A stretch of 9,158 bases of DNA from Hyphomicrobiales bacterium (GTDB lineage Bacteria > Pseudomonadota > Alphaproteobacteria > Rhizobiales > Xanthobacteraceae), in assembly GCA_026400425.1 (NCBI GenBank), contig JAPLPC010000249.1, forward strand, positions 1 through 9,158, given 5' to 3'. The position numbers and the translations under genes were made by a program. Positions within the stretch are counted from its first letter, which is position 1, and each line of letters starts with the position of its first letter. This document shows positions 1 through 5,456 of the stretch, piece by piece. The notes under the pieces are model-generated. The model was not told the DNA's origin. It did not search any database and saw only the letters and a program-made list of their open reading frames with translations.

Positions 1-679
1 GAACGACGTCGTCCCATGGCGGACCCTTCTTCGATGTCTTCTCGCCAAGCGACAGCATCACCCAGACATTGCCCTTTGAGAGCAGATCGAGAACCGCGCG
101 CAGATTCGGATCGTTCCTGCCCTGCGCGGGGTCCGGACGGCCCATGTGGTCGATCAGGACGGGCACTTTGAGCGACGCGATCTTGTCGAGATTGGCGACG
201 ATGCCGTCCTTCTCCGGTTGGAACTTGGCGTACCAGCCGAGTTCGTTGATCCGCGCAATGGCGCGTTCGTAATCCTTGTCGGACAGCACCGCACCAAGCT
301 CCTTGCGGAAACTGAAGCGGGCGCCGCCGACGCCGGCATCATTCAGCTTGGCGAGATAGGCATCGTCGCGCTCGGCGAACACCAGGGCGTTGGCACAGCC
401 TTTGTAGTTCGGGCCCATCGCCGCCAGGCCGTCGAGGACCACCGAGTGATCGGCGCCATAGGTCGTCGTCTGCACGATGATGCCGCGCTCGATGCCGAGG
501 GCCTTGTGGACGCGGAGTGCCGCTTCCCAGGTCGCACTGGGCATCTGATAGGCGGCACCCGGTCGGACCGGATAGCGCTCCGCCGGACCCATCACGTGGA
601 ACTGGCTGTCGATGCTTTTCGGCGGCGGCTTGCGGCATGGCGTGCGCGGGTTCGGGTCGAACGGCAGATAGTCGGGCAT
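1..679 (-). CDS. Amidohydrolase family 2 protein (PF04909, LigI-like), 3' end cut by window edge
   Basis: The 226 visible residues read as a TIM-barrel amidohydrolase of the PF04909 group, which includes 2-pyrone-4,6-dicarboxylate lactonase (LigI) and galactarolactone isomerase. Family signs are the strand-1 motif IDSQFHVMGP (residues 23-32) and IDHMGRPDP (176-184), whose His178 corresponds to a barrel active-site His. The usual HxH metal pair on strand 1 is Q26-F-H28 here, so one metal ligand is replaced; known relatives with a QxH motif are metal-independent. It probably hydrolyses or isomerises a lactone or ring-derived acid in the cytoplasm. The ATG at 679 follows an AGGA site (687-690) with 7 bases spacing, and starts 12 bases after the RidA stop, so it is the sixth gene of the minus-strand operon. 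The C-terminal part, including the expected strand-8 Asp, lies outside the window. The exact substrate is unknown. Confidence 0.85.
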   Translation of the reverse strand, partial: MPDYLPFDPNPRTPCRKPPPKSIDSQFHVMGPAERYPVRPGAAYQMPSATWEAALRVHKALGIERGIIVQTTTYGADHSVVLDGLAAMGPNYKGCANALVFAERDDAYLAKLNDAGVGGARFSFRKELGAVLSDKDYERAIARINELGWYAKFQPEKDGIVANLDKIASLKVPVLIDHMGRPDPAQGRNDPNLRAVLDLLSKGNVWVMLSLGEKTSKKGPPWDDVV

Positions 680-691
680 TGCTTTATCCTT

Positions 692-1084
692 TTAATCGAT
701 CACGGCGGTGAAATCGCATTGCACCAGGGCGCCGCCTTCCATCTCCAGCGGGAGGGCATGGCGCGCCGGCCGCGAATGCTCGTCGGGAAACATCTTCAGC
801 CACTCGACATTGACCGGGCCGCGATTGCTGCGGTCCTTGAGCCACACCGTCATCTTGATGATGTCGTCGGTGCTGCCGCCGCCGGCTTCGACGATCGCCT
901 TCATATGCGCGAACATGTTGGCGCACTGGCTCGCCAGATCCGCGGGCATTTCGCCGGTGGTGGGATCGCGGCCGAGAATGACGCCGGACATCAGCAGATG
1001 GTCGATGCGGCAGGCATTGGGGATCGGATTGGCGTGCTTGAACTCGCCAATATGCACGCTGCGGCGGCGCTGGGCAGTTGTCAT
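692..1084 (-). CDS. RidA/YjgF/UK114-family protein, probable enamine/imine deaminase
   Basis: A 130-residue protein with the length and layout of the Rid family, small trimeric cytosolic enzymes that hydrolyse reactive enamines or imines; some members are 2-aminomuconate deaminases. Visible family features are the strand SGVILGRDPTTGEMPADL (33-50), the helix QCANMFAHMKAIVEAGGGS (53-71) and the PARHA motif whose Arg108 matches the substrate-carboxylate-binding Arg105 of E. coli RidA. The Glu near the C-terminus of RidA (IEIEA) is replaced by QCDF with Asp124, so this is not an archetypal RidA. An in-frame upstream ATG at 1153 would overlap the preceding gene; 1084 is preferred because GGAGA (1093-1097) precedes it and it gives the family length. 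It starts 22 bases after the hydratase stop. In this operon it may deaminate an amino-substituted pathway intermediate or simply detoxify one; the choice is inference. Confidence 0.88.
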   Translation of the reverse strand: MTTAQRRRSVHIGEFKHANPIPNACRIDHLLMSGVILGRDPTTGEMPADLASQCANMFAHMKAIVEAGGGSTDDIIKMTVWLKDRSNRGPVNVEWLKMFPDEHSRPARHALPLEMEGGALVQCDFTAVID

Positions 1085-1106
1085 GGCTGCGGTCTCCGGA
1101 TCATGG

Positions 1107-1910
1107 TCAGACGAATTGGCACGACACCGAGCCATAAGGCCCGTAATCAGCATGAATCGTATCGCCGCGGGCGACTTCGATCGGGCGGGTGAAGGAGCCG
1201 GCCAGCACGACCTCGCCCGCAGCTAGATAGGCGTCATGCGGCGCGAGGCGATTGGCGAGCCACGCAATGCCGTTGGCAGGATGATTCAGCACGCCGGCAG
1301 CCACCCCGGTTTCCTCGATCTGGCCATTCTTGAACAGCAATGCGCTGACCCAGCGCAGATCGACATCGAGCGGGCGGAACGGGCGACCGCCGGTCACCAG
1401 CGCGGCATTCGCGGCGTTGTCGGAAATCGTATCCACCACCGTGCGCGGCTTCTTGGTCTGCGGATGTACGCGGTGCATGCGCGTCTCCAGGATTTCGAGC
1501 GCCGGCGTGACATAGTCGGTCGCGTTCAGCACGTCGAAGATCGTGCAGTCGGGTCCGCGCAGGTCGGTCTTGAGCACGAATGCGAGCTCGACCTCGATGC
1601 GCGGCGCAAAGAAGCGCTCATACGGGATGGTGCCGGCATCCTGATAGAACATGTCGGCGAACAGCACGCCGTAATCCGGCTCGGAAATGCTGACCGCATT
1701 CTGCATCGCCTTCGAGGTCAGGCCGATCTTGTGGCCCTTGATCACCCGCCCGCGCTGCAATTGCAGCTGCGTCCAGCTGCGCTGGATCGCATAGGCATCC
1801 TCGATGGTGAGATCGGGATGATCGGCGCTGAACATGGTGATCAGCGTCTTGGTCCGCTCCGCCTCGTCGAGGCGACGGGCCAGCGCATCGATCTCGGATT
1901 GTGCCAGCAT
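1107..1910 (-). CDS. hpaH: 2-oxo-hept-4-ene-1,7-dioate hydratase (HpaH/HpcG type)
   Basis: This 267-residue protein has the same length as E. coli HpaH and, from memory of that sequence, is closely similar throughout. The shared stretches include KGHKIGLTSKAMQ (58-70), ISEPDYGVL (75-83), PRIEVELAFVL (103-113), DTISDNAANA (160-169) and TGVAAGVLNHPANG (201-214). HpaH adds water to 2-oxo-hept-4-ene-1,7-dioate in homoprotocatechuate degradation, giving 4-hydroxy-2-oxoheptanedioate for the HpaI aldolase. The divalent metal ligands expected in this fold are present as Glu106, Glu108 and Glu139. The ATG at 1910 follows the stop of the FAH-family gene by 2 bases, with GGAGG in the end of that gene as ribosome site, so translation is probably coupled. 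An open frame extends upstream to 2210 but that part is a shadow of the preceding gene. The true substrate could be an analogue, because no homoprotocatechuate dioxygenase or aldolase lies nearby. Confidence 0.9.
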   Translation of the reverse strand: MLAQSEIDALARRLDEAERTKTLITMFSADHPDLTIEDAYAIQRSWTQLQLQRGRVIKGHKIGLTSKAMQNAVSISEPDYGVLFADMFYQDAGTIPYERFFAPRIEVELAFVLKTDLRGPDCTIFDVLNATDYVTPALEILETRMHRVHPQTKKPRTVVDTISDNAANAALVTGGRPFRPLDVDLRWVSALLFKNGQIEETGVAAGVLNHPANGIAWLANRLAPHDAYLAAGEVVLAGSFTRPIEVARGDTIHADYGPYGSVSCQFV

Positions 1911-1912
1911 GA

Positions 1913-2773
1913 TCAGGCCTCCTCGACGACGGCGTTGCGGAGAATACCGATCTGCGAGGAGGCGATCTCCACCACATCGCCCGGCTTCAGCCAGCGTGGC
2001 GGCGTGAACCGCGCACCGGCGCCGGTCGGCGTTCCCGTGGCGATCATGTCGCCGGGCTTCAGCGTGGCGAATGTCGAGAGATAGGCGATCAGGTAGTCGA
2101 ACGGAAACATCAGCCGCTCGGTGGAGTCGTTCTGGCGCTCCTCGCCATTGACCCGCGTGACGATGTCGAGCGGCCCCTTGGGATCGCATTCGTCCGCCGT
2201 GACGATCCATGGCCCGACGCTGCCGGAGCGATCGAAATTCTTGCCCTGGGTGACGTTGAACTTGCCGTGGTGCAGCCAGTCGCGGATCGAGCCTTCATTG
2301 CACAGTGTCATACCGAAAATATGCGACCAGGCATCGTCGCGGCTGATGTGGCGACCTTGCTTGCCGATCACGATCACCAGTTCGCCCTCATAGTCGAGCT
2401 GTTCGGAGACTCTCGGCTTTTCGATCGGCTGGCCGGATCCGACCACCGACGACGGATTGCGCACGAACAGGCTCGGATATTTCGGCAGATCCGAACTGTC
2501 CTTGTATTCGGCGTTGCGGTCCTTGTAGTTGACCCCGATGCACCACAGTTTTTCCGGCGCCGGGATCGGCGACAGCAGTGCGACCTCGGCGAGCCGATGA
2601 TCCGGCTTGCGGCCGGCAATTGCCGCCTGCGCCTTCGCCAGACCGTCGCCCGCGATCAGCGTGCGCAGATCGGGAAACTCGGAGCCGAGCAAGGCGCCGA
2701 GATCGATCACGCCGTCATCGACCACCACGCCATAGCGGCTGTTGCCGCCGATCGAGTAGCTGCACAGTTTCAT
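1913..2773 (-). CDS. Fumarylacetoacetate hydrolase (FAH) family protein, HpaG-like hydrolase/isomerase/decarboxylase
   Basis: A 286-residue protein with the FAH fold: a short N-terminal domain (1-70), then the catalytic core starting at the PAPEKLWCIGVNYKDRNAEY stretch (71-90). Core signatures are the metal-binding DYEGELVIVIGK (127-138, Glu129 and Glu131), NEGSIRDW (159-166), QGKNFD (176-181) and ATGTPTGAG (245-253). Members cleave C-C bonds of 3-oxo acids or decarboxylate/isomerise ring-cleavage products, as HpaG and fumarylpyruvate hydrolase do. The third metal ligand, normally Asp in the NDxSxRD motif, is Glu160 here. The ATG at 2773 has AGGAGA about 6 bases upstream. The gene lies 96 bases after the flavin-reductase-like gene and 2 bases before the hydratase, so FAH protein and hydratase very likely catalyse successive steps, as HpaG and HpaH do. 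Family assignment is firm; the exact reaction is not determined. Confidence 0.88.
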   Translation of the reverse strand: MKLCSYSIGGNSRYGVVVDDGVIDLGALLGSEFPDLRTLIAGDGLAKAQAAIAGRKPDHRLAEVALLSPIPAPEKLWCIGVNYKDRNAEYKDSSDLPKYPSLFVRNPSSVVGSGQPIEKPRVSEQLDYEGELVIVIGKQGRHISRDDAWSHIFGMTLCNEGSIRDWLHHGKFNVTQGKNFDRSGSVGPWIVTADECDPKGPLDIVTRVNGEERQNDSTERLMFPFDYLIAYLSTFATLKPGDMIATGTPTGAGARFTPPRWLKPGDVVEIASSQIGILRNAVVEEA

Positions 2774-2869
2774 GAGGTTCTCCTGAGATGCCGCGCGGTT
2801 GCGTGACGGCGGATGAAGGTGCGGAAATGAAAATCGACGGACGCGGCGGTGACGCGCACTGTCATGACA

Positions 2870-3478
2870 TCACTTCGACGTCTGGAATACGGGCTTCAGC
2901 GTGACGATCTCGCCGAGCCGCGCGTAACGCGGACCGGCGATCCGCGCGATCGGGTCGAGGCTCTCGGTCTCGATCTTGTCATTCACGAGCAGGCCGTCCC
3001 TGATATGGAACGCCACCACCTCGCCGACGATCAGCCGGCTACGGGTCTCGCCGAACTCGAGACATTGACGGAAACGGCATTCCATCGCGATCGGCGCAGC
3101 GGCGAGGCGCGGCACCGCGATGTGATCGCTGGCAATCGTCTCCAGCCCGAGCATATCGACCTCGCTCACCTCGGGCGGATGCTCCGCCGAGCTGTCGTGA
3201 ACGGCCGACAGCAATGGCGAGTCCGCGATATGAATGACGTATTCCTCCCGCGCGAGGATGTTGCGCGCGGTGTCCTTGTAGACACCGGCCTTGCGCCCGA
3301 CGCTGATGGCCAGCATCGGCGGCTTGGGCGACACGAATGTAAAGGCGCTGAACGGCGCGAGATTGACGGCGCCGCCAGGCGACAGGCTCGTCACCCACGC
3401 GATCGGACGTGGCACGACGATGCCGGTGAGCAGTCGATAGGCCTTCTCGGCGCCGAGTTCGGCAGGATCGATTTTCAT
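2870..3478 (-). CDS. Flavin reductase-like domain protein (FMN-binding split barrel, DIM6/NTAB type)
   Basis: A 202-residue cytosolic protein of the flavin-reductase-like split-barrel family (PF01613). The typical N-terminal run is present: VPRPIAWVTSLSPGG (22-36), NLAPFSAFTFVSPKPPML (39-56), then KDTARNI (68-74), which in relatives contacts FMN; GPRYARLGE (182-190) is the usual C-terminal motif. Family members bind FMN and use NAD(P)H, either to supply reduced flavin to a monooxygenase or to act as flavoproteins themselves. The ATG at 3478 follows the receptor stop by 3 bases and is translationally close-coupled to it. No partner oxygenase is visible in the window, so whether it feeds an oxygenase elsewhere or has its own catalytic role cannot be said. 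A 96-base gap follows before the FAH-family gene. Confidence 0.87.
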   Translation of the reverse strand: MKIDPAELGAEKAYRLLTGIVVPRPIAWVTSLSPGGAVNLAPFSAFTFVSPKPPMLAISVGRKAGVYKDTARNILAREEYVIHIADSPLLSAVHDSSAEHPPEVSEVDMLGLETIASDHIAVPRLAAAPIAMECRFRQCLEFGETRSRLIVGEVVAFHIRDGLLVNDKIETESLDPIARIAGPRYARLGEIVTLKPVFQTSK

Positions 3479-3481
3479 GCG

Positions 3482-4447
3482 TCATTCAGCCTTGATGGCG
3501 ACCTTGCGCACGATCGGAAGCCACTTGGCGTCCTCGCGATCGAGATAGGCCGTGAATTCTGCCGGCGTCATGGGCATCGCCTCGGCGCCGAGCTTCTCGA
3601 ATTTATCGACGACGCTCGGCTCCTTGAGGATGGCCACCAGGGCACCATGTAGTTTATCGACGATGGCCGCGGGTGTCCCTGCCGGCGCAAACAGCCCCGT
3701 GAAGGTCTGACCATCGAAATCGGGATAGCCGAGTTCGGTAAAGGTCGGCACGTCTGGCATCGACTTCAGGCGGTGCGGGCTGGTCACCGCCAGCGCCCGG
3801 AGCATGCCGCTCTTGATATATTGCAGGCTGACCGACACCTGGTCGAAGGCGAACTGCACCTGGCCGCCGAGCAGATCATTCGTCGCCGGCGCGTTGCCAC
3901 GGTAATGCGCGGTGACCCAGTTCACATTCAGTTTCGATTGCATGAGTTCGCTGAGCAGATGATTGGTGGTGCCGGCGCCTGGCGATGCCATCGTCAGTTT
4001 GCCGGGATCGGCTTTCGCAAGCGCCAGCAGATCCGCGAAGGTCGCGGCTTTCACGGACGGATGGATTTCGAGCAGCAAGGGCGTCATCGAAATGCTCGAG
4101 ATCGGCACGAAGTCGCGTTTCCAGCGATAGGCATCACGCTTGTTGATCTCCGGCGCGAACAGCACCGGGCCATTGGCGCCGACCATCAGCGTGTAGCCGT
4201 CATTGGGTGATTTCGCCAGAGCTTCACCGGCGATCATGCCGCCGGCACCGGACTTGTTCTCGATGACGAAGGGCTGGCCGAGCTTGTCCTGGAGCCTGTC
4301 GGCCACGATGCGCGCCGCGCTGTCCACGTTGCCGCCGGCCGGATAGGGCACGAGCAGTTTGACCGTATGCGTCGGCCATTCCTGGCTCATCGCAGCGCCA
4401 TTCACCAGCGCCGCCACGACGGCTACAGCTGTCCATAGAGCCTTCAT
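3482..4447 (-). CDS. Bug/TctC-family tripartite tricarboxylate transporter substrate-binding protein
   Basis: A 321-residue periplasmic solute receptor. It starts with Lys2 and a hydrophobic segment (residues 3-19), a Sec signal peptide likely cleaved around residues 19-21, before QEWPTHTVKLLVPYPAGG. Bug signatures are PYPAGGNVDSAAR (34-46), which holds the ligand-binding loop 1 and the conserved Asp42, the ENKSGAGGMIAGE run (63-75), YRGNAPATNDLLGGQVQ (182-198) and the PTFTELGYPDF run (234-244). Bug proteins bind carboxylates or related small molecules and deliver them to TctAB or act as sensors. The ATG at 4447 has a strong GGGAGGA site (4452-4458) at 4 bases; a longer open frame to 4747 is rejected because it would remove the N-terminal signal peptide and overlap iclR. 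It is first in the minus-strand operon, divergent from iclR, and probably imports the pathway's substrate. No tctA or tctB is present here. Confidence 0.93.
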   Translation of the reverse strand: MKALWTAVAVVAALVNGAAMSQEWPTHTVKLLVPYPAGGNVDSAARIVADRLQDKLGQPFVIENKSGAGGMIAGEALAKSPNDGYTLMVGANGPVLFAPEINKRDAYRWKRDFVPISSISMTPLLLEIHPSVKAATFADLLALAKADPGKLTMASPGAGTTNHLLSELMQSKLNVNWVTAHYRGNAPATNDLLGGQVQFAFDQVSVSLQYIKSGMLRALAVTSPHRLKSMPDVPTFTELGYPDFDGQTFTGLFAPAGTPAAIVDKLHGALVAILKEPSVVDKFEKLGAEAMPMTPAEFTAYLDREDAKWLPIVRKVAIKAE

Positions 4448-4465
4448 CGATTCCTCCCGTGCGAC

Positions 4466-4514
4466 GCGGCGTTGACGCCGCTGATCCGACTTGCGGCGCC
4501 AATCGAGTGGCGCC
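4466..4514 (-). repeat. Two perfect GC-rich inverted repeats in the leader of the catabolic operon
   Basis: Two hairpin-capable elements lie upstream of the receptor gene. GGCGCCA and TGGCGCC (4495-4501 and 4508-4514) enclose 6 bases; GCGGCG and CGCCGC (4466-4471 and 4476-4481) enclose TTGA. If transcription towards the receptor starts further upstream, both would fold in the leader RNA, the second ending 7 bases from the Shine-Dalgarno site. No T tract follows either, so a simple intrinsic terminator is unlikely. They may be protein-binding sites, leader structures or chance in GC-rich DNA. Confidence 0.3.
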
Positions 4515-4552
4515 ATTCCACCGGACAATCCAATCGCCAGCTTTACTTGTCG

Positions 4553-4567
4553 ACCGCGATATGCGGT
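4553..4567. promoter_or_regulatory. Candidate operator half of the iclR/receptor divergent region (second palindrome)
   Basis: ACCGCGATATGCGGT is a perfect palindrome of 5-base arms around GATAT. Its centre (4560) is 19 bases, nearly two helical turns, from the centre of the neighbouring TGTCCA palindrome (4579). The arm sequence differs, so it could be a binding site for a second protein or part of an extended IclR-family site. Function is inferred only from position and symmetry. Confidence 0.35.
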
Positions 4568-4570
4568 TAT

Positions 4571-4587
4571 TGTCCACATTATGGACA
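4571..4587. promoter_or_regulatory. Candidate IclR-family operator overlapping the iclR start codon
   Basis: TGTCCACATTATGGACA is a perfect inverted repeat: TGTCCA and TGGACA separated by CATTA. It lies in the divergent region between iclR and the receptor gene, and the iclR ATG (4581-4583) is inside it. IclR-family regulators commonly bind palindromes of about this size near their own gene and their target operon. Binding here would block iclR transcription or initiation and could control the divergent operon, whose first start codon is 124 bases away. The site is seen; its role is inferred. Confidence 0.55.
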
Positions 4588-5390
4588 GTCGGACGATCCA
4601 GGCGGGGTCAGAGCCGCGACAGGGTGCGCAGGCGATCCGGCGCGCTCTCTCGGTTCTGCGCGTTCTCGCCGCCGGTGGTGAAAACGGTTTGCCGCTGAAG
4701 GAAGTCCTGCAGGCGACCCGGCTGTCACGGCCGACGGTGCATCGCATCGTGCATGTGCTGGTGGAGGAAGGTCTGGTCGAACGCCATCAGCGCTCGGGCC
4801 GCTACGCGATCGGTACGCAAGTGCCCGAACTGGCGCTGGCCCGCCCGTCGCGGTCGCCATTGCTGGCCGCAGCCGACGAGATCATGCAGCGGACCTCCGA
4901 ACTGATCGGCGACACGCTGTTTCTCACGGTGCGGACCGGCAACGACACCCTCTGCGTGGACCGGCGAATTGGCTCCTACCCGATCCAGGTGCTGTCGATC
5001 GCGGTCGGCGCACGCCGTCCGCTCGGCGTCAGCAGTGCCGGCGTCGCCATCATGGCGGCGTTGCCGGCAGCGGAGGCGCGCAGGATCGCGGCGGCGAACG
5101 AACCCCGGTTCGCGAGCTACAGGACCGATCGCCAGACCGTGCTCTCGCAGATCGCCGACGCGCGCCGTCGTGGCTACGGCGTGCGTGAGATCGGACTGGT
5201 GAAGGGCACCAAATCGATCTCCACCTGGATCAAGACTCCAAGCGGCTATCCAGCTGCGGCGCTCACGATATCAGCTGTTCGCACGCGGCTTGGGCCGAGA
5301 CGCGAACAGGAAGTCGTCGAGGCGCTGACGGAATCAGCGTCCAGGATCGAGGCTATGTTGGCCAAGCCTGACATGGCGCCACGAAGCTGA
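4581..5390 (+). CDS. IclR-family transcriptional regulator
   Basis: A 269-residue regulator with the usual IclR layout: an N-terminal winged helix-turn-helix (about residues 15-82) and a C-terminal effector-binding domain (about 95-260). The DNA-binding part reads AIRRALSVLRVLAAGGENGL (18-37), then ATRLSRPTVHRIVHVLVEEG (45-64) as the helix-turn-helix, and RYAIG (74-78) as the wing. The effector part carries VDRRIGSYPIQVL (126-138), AVGARRPLGVSSAGVAIMAA (141-160) and RRRGYGVREIGLVKGTKSIS (195-214). Length matches the family. The ATG at 4581 is chosen because it gives the normal N-terminus; a longer frame from a TTG at 4491 is not needed. No Shine-Dalgarno sequence precedes this ATG, and it sits inside a palindrome. 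It is divergent from the six-gene catabolic operon and is its most probable regulator, responding to a pathway substrate or intermediate. Confidence 0.93.
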   Translation: MDSRTIQAGSEPRQGAQAIRRALSVLRVLAAGGENGLPLKEVLQATRLSRPTVHRIVHVLVEEGLVERHQRSGRYAIGTQVPELALARPSRSPLLAAADEIMQRTSELIGDTLFLTVRTGNDTLCVDRRIGSYPIQVLSIAVGARRPLGVSSAGVAIMAALPAAEARRIAAANEPRFASYRTDRQTVLSQIADARRRGYGVREIGLVKGTKSISTWIKTPSGYPAAALTISAVRTRLGPRREQEVVEALTESASRIEAMLAKPDMAPRS

Positions 5391-5413
5391 CTCTGCGGAC
5401 CGTTGCAGCTTCG
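5382..5413. repeat. Inverted repeat at the convergent iclR/acyl-CoA dehydrogenase junction
   Basis: CGAAGCTG (5382-5389) and CAGCTTCG (5406-5413) are perfect 8-base arms around 16 bases. The left arm includes two bases of the iclR stop codon. The place, between two convergent genes, suits a bidirectional terminator, but the loop is long and no T run follows on either strand, so termination is only a possibility. Confidence 0.3.
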
Positions 5414-5441
5414 CAAACGCGAGTTGCGCGACGTGTTTCGC

Positions 5442-5456
5442 TGAGCCTCCGGCTCA
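5442..5456. repeat. Short perfect hairpin at the acyl-CoA dehydrogenase stop codon
   Basis: TGAGCC-TCC-GGCTCA forms a tight 6-base stem with a 3-base loop. It includes the dehydrogenase stop codon (minus strand, 5454-5456). It may help end transcription between the convergent genes or protect the mRNA end; no T tract is present. Confidence 0.35.

Noticed and set aside
692..1084. Naming the RidA gene as 2-aminomuconate deaminase
   Set aside because: The context hints at it, but the protein cannot be told from other Rid subgroups by eye, and no aminomuconate semialdehyde dehydrogenase is visible.
146..1192. Plus-strand open frame of 348 codons opposite the RidA and amidohydrolase genes
   Set aside because: Its composition (His, Arg and Ala rich, no family motif) is typical of the antisense of GC-rich coding DNA, and the minus strand carries recognised families over the same bases.
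1236..2084. Plus-strand open frame of 282 codons opposite the HpaH-type hydratase
   Set aside because: It is a shadow of a clearly identified minus-strand gene and shows no domain.
1911..2210. Upstream extension of the hydratase frame by 100 codons
   Set aside because: The extension overlaps the FAH gene in another frame, is Arg-rich and motif-free; the ATG at 1910 gives exactly the family length.
2849..3652. Plus-strand open frame of 267 codons opposite the flavin-reductase-like gene
   Set aside because: No recognisable motif; it covers parts of two confirmed minus-strand genes.
4448..4747. Upstream extension of the receptor frame by 100 codons
   Set aside because: It would bury the signal peptide and overlap the iclR coding region; a strong ribosome site precedes the ATG at 4447.
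5382..5456. Strong intrinsic terminator between iclR and the acyl-CoA dehydrogenase gene
   Set aside because: Two inverted repeats exist, but neither has a T tract on either strand, so they are listed only as inverted repeats.
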